The notes: a model not told the origin generated them from the sequence alone. Counted from the first letter of the stretch, positions 6,224 through 15,775 are shown. The stretch: DNA of 56,299 nt from an uncultured Bacteroidota bacterium (GCA_903853805.1 CAINUN010000045.1:1-56299); one strand, 5' to 3'. Program-made: numbers and translations.

Positions 6224-9200
6224 ATGGAAATAAAAGAATTGAAACCGAAAAAAGCACTGAACAAGGCTTTTCTAAAAGTAAAACCGAATAGGACTGAAAT
6301 CGAGGGTTTCAAGACAAATCTAATCCAGTTACTTGACAGGACAAATGACACGGAAAGCGAAGAGTTTCATAAAAACCTCGTCATTGACTTTTTAAAAAAG
6401 ACCTATTACGATCCAAACCATTTTATAAATACCAAAGGTCGAAACGACCTTGTTATTCATAACGGCAATAGTGCTAAGGCTAGTGTTGGTGTAATCATTG
6501 AAGCTAAAAAGCCCACTAACAAAACAGAAATGATAACCACTAAAAAACTGAACGCAAAAGCGTTTCAGGAATTAGTGCTTTATTATTTACGAGAAAGAAT
6601 AACTCAAAAAAATCTCGAAGTAAAATATCTTGTTGCGACCAACATTAACGAATGGTTCATTTTTGATGCAACCCTATTCGACAGGCTTTTTGCTCAAAAC
6701 AAAAACCTTGTAAAACAATTCAACGACTTTGAAGGCGGACGTTTGGCAGACACCAAAACTGATTTTTTCTACAAACAAATTGCCGAACCTTTCATTGCCA
6801 GTATCAAAACTGAAATAGAGTTTACTTATTTCAATATTCAAGATTATCAAAAACCTCTTCGCAACAATGACAAAGCAGACGATAATTCATTAATTGCTTT
6901 ATTCAAACTTTTATCTCCCGAACACCTTCTAAAACTCCCATTTACCAATGACAGCAATAGCCTTGACAAAAAATTTTACAGCGAGTTATTGCATATAATC
7001 GGTTTAACAGAAACTAAAGAGGGAACAAAAAAACTCATTGAACGAAACAAGTCTGGCGAAAGAAATTCGGGAACAATTCTCGAAGATGCGATTATACAAC
7101 TTGATAGTCTCGATAAATTAAATCGATTAGAAAAGCCAAGCCAATACGGAAGCTCAACACAGGAACGCTTATTTAATGTTGCACTTGAATTAAGTATTAC
7201 TTGGGTAAACAGAATTTTGTTTTTAAAATTATTAGAAGCCCAGCTCATAACTTATCACAAGGGCGACAAATCCTATTCCTTTCTGAACTTAGACAAAATC
7301 AAAACCTATGACGACCTAAACAGCTTGTTTTTTCAAGTGTTGGCTCGTAAGTATAAAGAAAGAAACGATGATGTAAAAAAAGCATTTGAAAAAGTTCCGT
7401 ATTTAAATAGCTCACTATTTGAACCAACAGATATTGAACAAGTAACATTATTTATCAGCAATTTAAAAGATGATAAGAAAATTCCAATTATCTCAACTAC
7501 GGTATTAAAAAATGATCAAGGCAAAAAACGGACAGGCAGTTTAAATACTTTAGAATATTTGTTTGCGTTTTTGGATGCTTACGATTTCACAAGCGAAGGT
7601 TCAGAAGAAATTCAAGAGGATAATAAACAACTAATTAATGCTTCTGTTCTCGGATTAATTTTCGAGAAAATAAACGGCTATAAAGACGGTTCATTTTTTA
7701 CTCCGGGTTTCATCACAATGTATATGTGCCGCGAAACCATTCGCAAAGCTGTTGTTCAAAAATTCAATGAAACAAAAAAATGGAAGTGCAACGACATTGA
7801 AGAACTTTATGACAAAATTGAAGACCGCAAAGAAGCCAATGAAATTGTAAACAGTATCAAAATTTGTGATCCTGCCGTTGGTTCTGGACACTTTTTGGTT
7901 TCGGCACTCAATGAAATGATTGCAGTGAAAAATGATTTAAAAATTCTGCAAGACAGAGAAGGCAAACGATTAAAAGAATATCAGGTTGAAGTCGTAAATG
8001 ATGAAATAATAGTAACAGACGAGGAAGGTGAACTTTTTGAATACAATCCTACAAATAAAGAAAGCCAACGAATTCAAGAAATGCTTTTCCACGAAAAGCA
8101 AACGATAATTGAAAATTGCCTTTTCGGTGTTGACATCAATTCTAATTCTGTAAAAATTTGTCGTTTGCGTTTATGGATTGAGCTATTAAAAAATGCTTAT
8201 TACAAAAATGCAACTGAATTAGAAACACTTCCGAACATTGACATCAACATCAAGTGCGGAAATTCATTGGTAAGCCGTTTTGCTATTGATGCTGATTTAA
8301 AACAAGCTCTCAAAAAAAGTAAATGGACAATTGACAGCTACCGAATTGCTGTTGATACATACCGAAACGCCCAAAGCAAGGAACAAAAAAGAGAAATGGA
8401 AAAACTGATTGCCGACATAAAATCGGATTTCAGAAGCGAAATTTCATTGAATGACCCAATTGTAAAAAAGTATAGAAAACTATCAGGTGAATTGTTTCAA
8501 ATGACTCAGCAAACTCAGCTTTTTGAAATGAGTAAAAAGGAGAAAGATGATTGGAATAAGAAAGTATCTGAACTAACTCAAGAAACCAAAAAATTAGAAA
8601 CCGAAATTGAAGAAATAAAAGCCAATAAGATTTTTGAAAACTCTTTTGAATGGCGTTTTGAATTTCCCGAAGTACTTAATGATGAAGGCGATTTTATTGG
8701 CTTCAATGTGGTTATAGGTAATCCGCCTTATATGAGAGTACAAGAAATTCAAGCTACTCAACCTAATCAAAAAATCTATTACGAAACGCAATATCAAAAT
8801 GCTAAAGCAGCATACGATTTAGCAAATTTATTTTTTGAATTAGCAATAAATATATCCAACACAAAGGCTCACAATTCCTTTATTTTCCCACATAAGTTTT
8901 TCAATTCCGCCAGTTCAGAAGTTTTCAGAAATTATTTAATAGAAGGCAAATTCATTGACAAAGTTGCACACTTTGGTGCAAATATGGTTTTTGAAGATGC
9001 TGATACCTACACTTGCATTGCTTGGTTTAGCAGACATCAAAATAAAGGATTTGACTTTCAAAAGTTTCCTTTTAAATCAGACTTTCAAAACTTCATGACA
9101 AAGAATGAAAAATATAGTTTGATGTCGTATGAAATGATTAACAAAGCTTCAAAACTATATGGCAGTAATCAATGGATAATGTTTAACAGCGAACTTGGCT

Positions 9201-10063
9201 TTAATATTTTTGAAAAGATATACAAGCAATCCAAACTTTTTGCAGATGCTTTTGAAGGAATATTTCAAGGTTTAGCTACAAGTAAAGATGACTTATATAT
9301 TCTTGAAAAGACTAATGACGATGTTTTTAAATTGAAAGTTCCAATAAGTGCTAAAGTGTATGAATTAGAAAAGGAATTGTTCAAGCCTTTCTTAATGGGC
9401 AAAGATGTTCAACGTTATAGCTATTTGACTACAAATCGTTTTGTGTTTTTCCCTTACAAACTTGTAAATGGAAATGCAGAAATTGTAAGTATAGATGAGA
9501 TAAGAGAAAAATATCCGAAAACATATCAATATGTAATTGACCACGAAAATATATTTAGAGCCAGAGAATCAGGTAAAGCAGCAAAAATGCAACATTGGCA
9601 TGCATATATTTACCCAAAAAATTTAAACAAATTTGAGCAACCGAAATTGACTTCAATGGAAATATGTGCAAATCATCCTAATGTAACTTTGAATCTGGAA
9701 AATTTGTATCATACAACAAAAGCATACAGTTGGGTAAAAAAGGAAACAACGAAAGAAAGCTACGAGTATCTATTATCCATCGCTAATTCAAAATTATTGT
9801 GGTGGTTTCTAAAGACAACAGGCGACACATTACAAGGTGATGCAAGAACTTTTAAAACGAATTATTTAAATCCGTTTCCTTTACCGCTAATTGTAGAGCA
9901 AGCAAAAGAAAATAGCATTTCTGAAAAGGTTAAGATAGTAATGGAACAAAAGAAATTAAATGCTAAAGCAAATACTACTGAAGTTGAAAATGAAATAAAC
10001 GAATTGGTTTACCAACTTTACGACCTGACGGAAGAAGAAATAAACATCATTGAAAATATTTAA
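6224..10063 (+). CDS. Type IIG-like restriction enzyme/adenine methyltransferase
   Basis: This 1279-residue protein combines cutting and methylating modules. A PD-(D/E)xK-type nuclease signature lies near the N-terminus (N74-D75 ... E93-A-K95 in VIIEAKKP). A helical linker follows. The adenine methyltransferase has motif I D549PAVGSGHF and motif IV N833PPY. A TaqI/Eco57I-like target-recognition region covers about 1000-1270. A coiled-coil insertion (about 700-800) separates motifs I and IV. Type IIG enzymes methylate one adenine per site and cut nearby; the recognition sequence cannot be read from the protein. It is followed after 5 bp by a GmrSD-like gene, so the two form an operon. A PglX-type BREX methyltransferase is excluded by the N-terminal nuclease and the absence of other brx genes. 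Confidence 0.88.
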   Translation: MEIKELKPKKALNKAFLKVKPNRTEIEGFKTNLIQLLDRTNDTESEEFHKNLVIDFLKKTYYDPNHFINTKGRNDLVIHNGNSAKASVGVIIEAKKPTNKTEMITTKKLNAKAFQELVLYYLRERITQKNLEVKYLVATNINEWFIFDATLFDRLFAQNKNLVKQFNDFEGGRLADTKTDFFYKQIAEPFIASIKTEIEFTYFNIQDYQKPLRNNDKADDNSLIALFKLLSPEHLLKLPFTNDSNSLDKKFYSELLHIIGLTETKEGTKKLIERNKSGERNSGTILEDAIIQLDSLDKLNRLEKPSQYGSSTQERLFNVALELSITWVNRILFLKLLEAQLITYHKGDKSYSFLNLDKIKTYDDLNSLFFQVLARKYKERNDDVKKAFEKVPYLNSSLFEPTDIEQVTLFISNLKDDKKIPIISTTVLKNDQGKKRTGSLNTLEYLFAFLDAYDFTSEGSEEIQEDNKQLINASVLGLIFEKINGYKDGSFFTPGFITMYMCRETIRKAVVQKFNETKKWKCNDIEELYDKIEDRKEANEIVNSIKICDPAVGSGHFLVSALNEMIAVKNDLKILQDREGKRLKEYQVEVVNDEIIVTDEEGELFEYNPTNKESQRIQEMLFHEKQTIIENCLFGVDINSNSVKICRLRLWIELLKNAYYKNATELETLPNIDINIKCGNSLVSRFAIDADLKQALKKSKWTIDSYRIAVDTYRNAQSKEQKREMEKLIADIKSDFRSEISLNDPIVKKYRKLSGELFQMTQQTQLFEMSKKEKDDWNKKVSELTQETKKLETEIEEIKANKIFENSFEWRFEFPEVLNDEGDFIGFNVVIGNPPYMRVQEIQATQPNQKIYYETQYQNAKAAYDLANLFFELAINISNTKAHNSFIFPHKFFNSASSEVFRNYLIEGKFIDKVAHFGANMVFEDADTYTCIAWFSRHQNKGFDFQKFPFKSDFQNFMTKNEKYSLMSYEMINKASKLYGSNQWIMFNSELGFNIFEKIYKQSKLFADAFEGIFQGLATSKDDLYILEKTNDDVFKLKVPISAKVYELEKELFKPFLMGKDVQRYSYLTTNRFVFFPYKLVNGNAEIVSIDEIREKYPKTYQYVIDHENIFRARESGKAAKMQHWHAYIYPKNLNKFEQPKLTSMEICANHPNVTLNLENLYHTTKAYSWVKKETTKESYEYLLSIANSKLLWWFLKTTGDTLQGDARTFKTNYLNPFPLPLIVEQAKENSISEKVKIVMEQKKLNAKANTTEVENEINELVYQLYDLTEEEINIIENI

Positions 10064-10068
10064 ACAAA

Positions 10069-12576
10069 ATGAAGGCAAACGAATTACAGATAAATAACTT
10101 TTTACAAGCACCTAATGTGCAATTTGTAATTCCTGTATATCAACGAAACTATGACTGGACAAATACCGAATGCAAAGACCTGCTAAATGATATAATATCG
10201 GTAGAAACAGAAGACAGAGGAACACATTTTATTGGAAGTATTGTATTTGTACACGAAGGCACTTACAGCACAAGCGAAGTAAAAGAATTGGTAATTATTG
10301 ATGGACAACAACGTTTAACGACCATCAATATTTTATACGTTGCTCTTTACCGCTTCGCCAAAGAAAACGGAAACGCACAGGATGCAGAAAGATTATACAA
10401 TATGTTTTTAACCAATCAATATGTTAAGAACGAATCGAGCAAACTAAAGCTAAAACAAACGGACACCAATTCATTAGCTTTCAAAGCCATTATGCTTGGC
10501 ACCGACAGCGAATCAAGTGCCTTTTCAAATGTAACAGAGAACTACAACTACTTTAGAGGTGCAATAACAGATGATACTTTTGAATTAATTTTAAGAGGCT
10601 TAAATCGTTTAATCTTTGTAGAGATTTCATTAGAAAGAGATAAAGACGACCCACAACGCATTTTTGAAAGTTTAAATTCAACAGGTTTAGATTTATCCCA
10701 ATCAGACTTGATTAGGAATTTTATTTTGATGGACTTGCCACCAAAAGACCAAAACAGAATTTTTGAAACCATTTGGAATCCTATTGAAGAAAATGCAAAA
10801 GATTTAGTGAAGCAAAGTTCATTAGTTTCAGATTACATAAGAGATTACTTGACGCTTCGCAACAAAAAAATACCCAATAAAAATAAAGTTTACGCAGAGT
10901 TTAAAAGTCTTTACGCTAACAAAAAGGATGAAGCCTATCATCAGGAACTGGAAAACATAAAATCGTTATCCATTCATTATAAAAAGTTTGTTAATCCAAC
11001 AACGGTTACAGATGCTAACATCAAAAAGGAATTAGAATACATTAATCGCTTAGAAATTAATGTGGCATATCCTTTTTTACTTCAAGTATTTGAAGACACC
11101 GAAAACGGTTTGCTTGCAAAAGATGAATTGATTAAAGTTTTAAAATTGATTCAAAGCTATGCTTGGCGTAGGTTTATTGTAGGCTTGCCAACCAGTTCAT
11201 TAAACAAGATTTTTATGACACTGTATTCGGAAGTAGATACAGAAGAATATTATGATTCAATTGCAAAGGCTTTAATAAAAAAGAAAGGAAGTGCAAAGTT
11301 TCCAAGCAATGAAGATTTAAAAACTGCTTTGAAGGACAAGGATTTGTATAACACCCAACCAAAAAACAGAAATTATCTGTTTGAAATGTTGGAGAATTAC
11401 AACAACCGAGAATATGTAAATACAAGTAACGAGCAAATTACTATTGAACACATCTTTCCAAGAAATCCGAATGAAAATTGGAATACTGATTTGACATCAG
11501 AAGAGTATTTTGTTTTTAAAGAAAAGCATTTAAATACCATAGGAAATCTGACACTTTCGGGCAACAACGGAGCATTAGGCAACAAATCATTTTTAGCAAA
11601 AAAGGAAATGAACGTTGATGGAAATGAACAAGGCTATCAATTCAGCAGATTATGGTTAAATTCCTTTTTGAAATCAATTGATACTTGGAATGTTTCAAAA
11701 TATGAAGAAAGACTAAATATCATTTATGAACGCTTCTTGAAAATATGGGAGTTTCCAGATGTGGTAATTACCGAAAGTGATGAATCGGAAGAGCAAAATA
11801 TTTTTGATGCTGAAAGTCCAACACATAAAAAATTGGAATACTTTATTTTTGAAAACACAAAAGTTGAAGAAGATACAGTTGCCCAAATGTATTTTTATGT
11901 AATTAGAAATCTTTACGAAAAGAACTCACAATTATTATTAAGCAATCAAGATGTTTTTAAAATAACGAGAAACGCTTCTGATTTCAGAGCATCGCAAGAA
12001 GTAGTTAATGGTTGGTATATAGAATCAAACATAGACAGTAATTCTAAATTCGCTATTTTGAAAAAGTTACTTGCTTTGTTTGAAATGGAAGATGAATTGT
12101 TAATCAAATATTTATCAAGTTCAGACAATGAAACAGAACCGAATCGTTTTGGAATAAGGAAAAAATATTGGCAACAGATTTTACCACTTTTAAATCATAC
12201 TAATTTATTCGAAAATGTAAGTCCGTCAAAAGACCATTGGTTAAGCACAGGTGCTGGAATTGGCGGTTTAGCTTACACTTTAATAATAACAAAATCACAT
12301 ATCCGTATTGAATTAGGCATTTCGACTTCAAGCAAAGAAAAGAACAAAGCCTACTTCAAAAAATTAATGAAGAGCAAAGAAGCTATTGAACAGGCATTTG
12401 GTAATCCTTTAGAATGGGAAGAATTGGCAGACAATAAAATGAGTAGAGTTAAATTTGAGTTACAAGACGTAAATCTATTTAACGACAACCATTGGGAAAG
12501 AATGAATCAGTTTTTCCTTGACTATTTACCAAAGTTTGAAAGTGCAATACGACCGTTTATTAAAAATTTAAAATAA
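10069..12576 (+). CDS. GmrSD/BrxU-like nuclease: DUF262-DUF1524-DUF4268
   Basis: The 835-residue protein starts with a DUF262 (GmrS-type) domain containing the NTP-handling motif I77DGQQRLTT. A DUF1524 His-Me (HNH-like) nuclease follows, with E460-H461 (TIEHIFPRN) and G492NLTLSGNN. The last ~150 residues resemble DUF4268 (KYWQQILPLLN...). DUF262-DUF1524 fusions include type IV enzymes that use nucleotides and cleave modified phage DNA, such as GmrSD and BrxU. The gene begins 5 bp after the restriction-modification gene. One protein would thus target unmodified DNA and the other modified DNA (inference from the families). All key motifs look intact. Confidence 0.85.
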   Translation: MKANELQINNFLQAPNVQFVIPVYQRNYDWTNTECKDLLNDIISVETEDRGTHFIGSIVFVHEGTYSTSEVKELVIIDGQQRLTTINILYVALYRFAKENGNAQDAERLYNMFLTNQYVKNESSKLKLKQTDTNSLAFKAIMLGTDSESSAFSNVTENYNYFRGAITDDTFELILRGLNRLIFVEISLERDKDDPQRIFESLNSTGLDLSQSDLIRNFILMDLPPKDQNRIFETIWNPIEENAKDLVKQSSLVSDYIRDYLTLRNKKIPNKNKVYAEFKSLYANKKDEAYHQELENIKSLSIHYKKFVNPTTVTDANIKKELEYINRLEINVAYPFLLQVFEDTENGLLAKDELIKVLKLIQSYAWRRFIVGLPTSSLNKIFMTLYSEVDTEEYYDSIAKALIKKKGSAKFPSNEDLKTALKDKDLYNTQPKNRNYLFEMLENYNNREYVNTSNEQITIEHIFPRNPNENWNTDLTSEEYFVFKEKHLNTIGNLTLSGNNGALGNKSFLAKKEMNVDGNEQGYQFSRLWLNSFLKSIDTWNVSKYEERLNIIYERFLKIWEFPDVVITESDESEEQNIFDAESPTHKKLEYFIFENTKVEEDTVAQMYFYVIRNLYEKNSQLLLSNQDVFKITRNASDFRASQEVVNGWYIESNIDSNSKFAILKKLLALFEMEDELLIKYLSSSDNETEPNRFGIRKKYWQQILPLLNHTNLFENVSPSKDHWLSTGAGIGGLAYTLIITKSHIRIELGISTSSKEKNKAYFKKLMKSKEAIEQAFGNPLEWEELADNKMSRVKFELQDVNLFNDNHWERMNQFFLDYLPKFESAIRPFIKNLK

Positions 12577-12592
12577 CACAAACAGACAACAA

Positions 12593-12672
12593 TGCCAACC
12601 CTTCGCAGTCATACACATTTGCAAGCCACACAAGCCAACTCACAGACCAAAGCTTGCAAAAGAGTATGCCTG
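12593..12672. repeat. Stem-loop element C after the GmrSD-like gene
   Basis: 19-bp arms with three mismatches pair 12608-12626 with 12652-12670; the core is TTTGCAAGC/GCTTGCAAA. GCCAACC (12594-12600) lies just before. The shoulder ACATTTG opposite CAAAAGAG repeats that of element A2, although the stem sequence differs. Confidence 0.65.
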
Positions 12673-12747
12673 CCCAGCCGCACAAGGACAGTGCAAACTC
12701 GACACGACAGACCGTTGACCGAAAGAAGGGCAGCCACTAACATTTAG

Positions 12748-12806
12748 CCGAATAGAAGAAAAGCCCCAATAAAAAAAGCCCAGATCGGGGCTTTTTTGCT
12801 ATTCGG
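12748..12806. terminator. Nested inverted repeat at the IS91-type element's 3' side
   Basis: The outer stem CCGAATAG/CTATTCGG (12748-12755, 12799-12806) encloses an inner stem AAAAGCCCC/GGGGCTTTT (12759-12767, 12787-12795) with A- and T-runs. It can end transcription from either side. It might also be the element's terminal structure, since IS91-type elements lack ordinary terminal inverted repeats. Confidence 0.7.
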
Positions 12807-12988
12807 TGTTAAGCGTACATTTCGAGGATTGTTTTTGGGGGGTATAGGTGGTTTTGTAGGTTGTTTTTTGTCTGTTGTTCCCCTGTTTTGTAGGTGGTAT
12901 TTGTTCTTCCACAATAGCATCCCTTACCCAAGTTGGGGTGCTGTTTTTTCTACTTTTTAGTTTTCGTGGTGATTTGGGTTGATTTAGG

Positions 12989-14233
12989 TTAAGTTGTTTC
13001 GCTTGGAGCCTTGTTGCGTGGCTTTTCATAAGTTTTCATCAACACGCCGTGGTAGTAAGTGGCTACCATTTCCATTCGTCCATGGGCACACATTGGGCAT
13101 TTGCCAATGTCTTTACCATATTGTTCCAACATTCGTTGCGCCACAGGAACTTGCACTTTGGGCGGTGGTGGCGGTAGTTTTAGTAAAGCAAACAGTTGCT
13201 TTAACCGCTCTTGCCGCCTATAATTGCGCAAGTAGCCGTAATGCCTGATTTTTACAAATTGTTTGGGTAAGATGTGCTGTTCAAATCTTCGGTTAAACTC
13301 GGCAATAGATAAGGTCATTTCTTGGTTTTCATGTGCAGTGCCGCGCTTATGGTAGTCTTTGTAGGCAAAACGAATGGTTTTGTTTTCATTGTCTATTGCT
13401 TGGATGCGATGCGTGGTGATGGCTACTTTATGCGTGTATCTGCCCAGGTATTCTAACACCTGAAGTGGTCCACCAAAGGGACGTTTGGCATATACATTCC
13501 AACGCTTGAAGCCTATTTTGTGCAACATTGTTGCTGTAGCTTCTTTATCCTGTGTTTGCAAAGAATCGGTCTTTAAAAGCTGCCTTATTTTTTTTAAATA
13601 AAAAGCTTTAAACACCTTTTGCATCACTGGCTTAGGAAACAAATAGTTATGCTTCTTGCGCTTTTCTTTTACCCAACTTAGTGTGTGCATTGTTGAATGT
13701 TCAGTAACTCCACCACCACTTACAATGCAATGTACATGCGGATGAAAACAAAGGTCTTGCCCCCAAGTGTGCAGGATGCTGATGATTCCAGGTGTAGCAC
13801 CTAGCCATTGCTCGTCTTTGGCTAATTTCAATAAGGTGTAACTGCTGGCTTCAAACAATAAGTCGAACAACTGTTTTCGATTGCCCATTATTAAACTATT
13901 AAGTTCATGAGGCAGCGTGAACACCACATGATAATAGGCTGTGGGCAACAACTCGGAGGTCTTGTCTTCGAGCCATTGTTGCCGACGCATACCGCCACAA
14001 TTAGGACAATGCCTGTTGCCACAGTTGTGGTATTGATAATGATGATGACCACAGATGGAGTCGCTGCAACGAAGTTGATGAACCCCCTGCTGTGCCGTAT
14101 GGCATTGACTCAAGGATTGAAATACTTGATTGCTGTATGAATTATTTGTTTGATGAATGCCTTTGGCAAAAACATGCTGTTGCAACTGCTGTCGGATATT
14201 CGCTACATCAGCCATTGCCCAATAATTTATCAA
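12989..14233 (-). CDS. IS91-family transposase
   Basis: The 414-residue transposase has a Cys/His-rich zinc-binding N-terminus (residues about 56-80: LRCSDSICGHHH...CGNRHCPNCGG). Its core has HUH-like histidines (FHPHVHCIVSGGG) and a catalytic tyrosine candidate in EYLGRYTHKVAIT. Enzymes of this family nick one strand and transpose by rolling-circle replication. The reading frame is intact and of usual length. It overlaps the upstream recombinase gene by 26 bp, so the two are co-transcribed. An internal Met at residue 7 is an alternative start. Confidence 0.92.
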   Translation of the reverse strand: MINYWAMADVANIRQQLQQHVFAKGIHQTNNSYSNQVFQSLSQCHTAQQGVHQLRCSDSICGHHHYQYHNCGNRHCPNCGGMRRQQWLEDKTSELLPTAYYHVVFTLPHELNSLIMGNRKQLFDLLFEASSYTLLKLAKDEQWLGATPGIISILHTWGQDLCFHPHVHCIVSGGGVTEHSTMHTLSWVKEKRKKHNYLFPKPVMQKVFKAFYLKKIRQLLKTDSLQTQDKEATATMLHKIGFKRWNVYAKRPFGGPLQVLEYLGRYTHKVAITTHRIQAIDNENKTIRFAYKDYHKRGTAHENQEMTLSIAEFNRRFEQHILPKQFVKIRHYGYLRNYRRQERLKQLFALLKLPPPPPKVQVPVAQRMLEQYGKDIGKCPMCAHGRMEMVATYYHGVLMKTYEKPRNKAPSETT

Positions 14234-15056
14234 TGGGCGATTGCATCACTTCCCGTTTGCCTTTTTGGAGATGAAGATAAACCATTGTGGTTTCTATCTT
14301 CGAATGACCCAAAAGGGTTTTGATAGCATGAATATCACAGCCATTATCCAAGAGGTGCGTAGCAAAACTATGACGAAGCGTGTGAGCGGTATAGTGCTTG
14401 TCTTTAAAGCCTGCTTGCCCCATAGCCGCATTGACAATGGTTTGCAAGCTGCGTTCATGCAATGGGCGACCGGCAGTTTGTTTGTTCTCGAAAATAAAAG
14501 TCTTGGGGCGATATTGCCTGTAGTAATCTTCAATGGCACGAAGACTGTGTTGCGGGAGCAACACATATCGGTCTTTATTGCCCTTGCCCTGACGAATCAA
14601 TAGTCGTTTATTGGCTCGTTCAATATCACTCAATTTTAAGTTGCGTAACTCGCCAATGCGAATGCCAGTGCCATACAACAAACTGATGACTGTATATTGA
14701 CGCATGTCGCAAATCTTGTCCAACAAGTGCTTTACTTCCTCCTGACTCATCACTTGTGGCAGCACAAATGTCTTGCGTGGATACAATTTGCTAGGCAACA
14801 CAAACGGACGAATGAACACATGCCGAAAGAAGAAAGCACAACTCTGTGCTACACTTCTGCATTTGGCTAAACCAACACCATGAACGGTTTTGATAAATAG
14901 CATGTACTGTGAAATATCATCGGAAGTAATGTCTTCTACTTCTTTGAGGTGGTAATACTGAAACAACAAACGCAACTCCATGACATAACTGCGAACGGTT
15001 CCCTTGCCATAATTACCTATTATTAAAGCAGTGTGCAAACGAGTCAACCATTCCAA
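14208..15056 (-). CDS. Tyrosine recombinase of the IS91-type element
   Basis: The 282-residue recombinase has a SAM-like core-binding domain (residues 1-85) and a catalytic domain with Arg in YGTGIRIGELR, Lys in GKGNKDRYV, HxxR in HTLRHSFATHLL, a GH box (GHSKIETT) and Tyr in MVYLH. It lacks the extra N-terminal domain of the integrase at 2959. Its stop lies inside the transposase gene (26-bp overlap), the arrangement seen in two-gene IS91 elements. It probably helps process the element's ends or resolve intermediates; its exact role in this group is unclear. Confidence 0.9.
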   Translation of the reverse strand: MEWLTRLHTALIIGNYGKGTVRSYVMELRLLFQYYHLKEVEDITSDDISQYMLFIKTVHGVGLAKCRSVAQSCAFFFRHVFIRPFVLPSKLYPRKTFVLPQVMSQEEVKHLLDKICDMRQYTVISLLYGTGIRIGELRNLKLSDIERANKRLLIRQGKGNKDRYVLLPQHSLRAIEDYYRQYRPKTFIFENKQTAGRPLHERSLQTIVNAAMGQAGFKDKHYTAHTLRHSFATHLLDNGCDIHAIKTLLGHSKIETTMVYLHLQKGKREVMQSPIDKLLGNG

Positions 15057-15169
15057 TTGGTTAAGCCCTAAAGAATTTTTACTTAAATCATTTTTTTAAA
15101 CATCTTATTCTTTATTTTTGATGAAATACAAAGATGCGCTATCTAACTTTTACATCAGCCTTCAACTCT

Positions 15170-15318
15170 GTTGTACGCTTGAACAGCACCTACAAGAAAT
15201 TGGCGGTTCAGTGGTTAAATGAACATTTGTGCTTCGTATCAAGTTCAGTGCTGGCAGACAGTTTTGTGCTTCGTAATCGCCAACTTCTTGTAGCTGCAAA
15301 ACGTTATGGGCAAGGCTA
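15170..15318. repeat. attC-like element B
   Basis: Left arm 15184-15208 (CAGCACCTACAAGAAATTGG...) pairs with right arm 15275-15297 (AATCGCCAACTTCTTGTAGC...) over about 23 bp, with a bulge at the CAGC/GCTG shoulder. GTTATGGGC (15303-15311) follows. Shoulder boxes AACAGCACCTAC and GTAGCTGCAAA are shared with element A1, but the stem sequence differs. The loop holds a direct repeat TTTGTGCTTCGTA (about 15226 and 15262). Confidence 0.65.
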
Positions 15319-15350
15319 AAAAATTAAGACACTACATAAATTAAATAACT

Positions 15351-15728
15351 ATGAATCCTATTAAGATTGTTAGACTATTATTATTCACGATTTTATTATC
15401 TTCTTGTGCATCAAGTTCAAAGCTTAAAAAGACCTCCTTTGAAATTAATCCTGGTATGTCAAAAAGTGAAGTCATAAATATTATGGGTATTCCATCAAAC
15501 AGACAATTTAAAACTGATGACAATGGAGTTTTTTATGAAGCATTGCAGTGGGATTTAGGCTGGCATTCAGGATTGACTTCTGATTTTAGCAATAAAGATA
15601 TGCTCGTTGTTTATTTCAAAAAAAATATTGTTACAGACTTAGACAACTATGTTGCTTATTATGGAAAAATAATGATGGTTAAGTGGGAAGAAAGACCCGA
15701 TTTTATTTTTGAAAAGCGTAATAGATAA
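15351..15728 (+). CDS. Small lipoprotein with SmpA/OmlA (BamE)-like domain
   Basis: The 125-residue precursor has a lipobox LLSSC with acceptor C19, so it should be anchored in a membrane facing the periplasm. Residues 30-50 (FEINPGMSKSEVINIMGIPS) match the SmpA/OmlA/BamE-type pattern in which a 'GMs..eV...lG.P' turn opens the fold. In this phylum such proteins are often orphan lipoproteins rather than true BamE. It starts 40 bp after element B and could be the cargo of that cassette-like module (inference). Confidence 0.75.
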   Translation: MNPIKIVRLLLFTILLSSCASSSKLKKTSFEINPGMSKSEVINIMGIPSNRQFKTDDNGVFYEALQWDLGWHSGLTSDFSNKDMLVVYFKKNIVTDLDNYVAYYGKIMMVKWEERPDFIFEKRNR

Positions 15729-15775
15729 AAATTGTTTGGTAAGCAAAATTTTCTTTGTATTAATGTGACTATAAA

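Larger units (their letters stand above)
12748..15130 (-). mobile_element. IS91-family element with a tyrosine-recombinase gene
   Basis: Two overlapping minus-strand genes, a tyrosine recombinase followed by an IS91-type transposase, form a unit bounded on one side by the nested hairpin at 12748-12806. Some IS91-family members are known to carry an upstream recombinase gene of this sort. The ends are not resolved: IS91 elements move by a rolling-circle route and leave no target duplication, so the limits given are approximate. Confidence 0.75.

Noticed and set aside
6224..12576. BREX locus
   Set aside because: The large methyltransferase has an N-terminal nuclease motif, and no PglZ, BrxC, BrxB or BrxL homologs are nearby.
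12799..13029. 76-codon frame after the transposase gene
   Set aside because: It overlaps the transposase end in another frame, is strongly basic and low-complexity, and its tail is the terminator hairpin. I could not support it as a gene.
15134..15319. 61-codon frame across element B
   Set aside because: It is formed by the inverted-repeat arms and loop; no coding signature.
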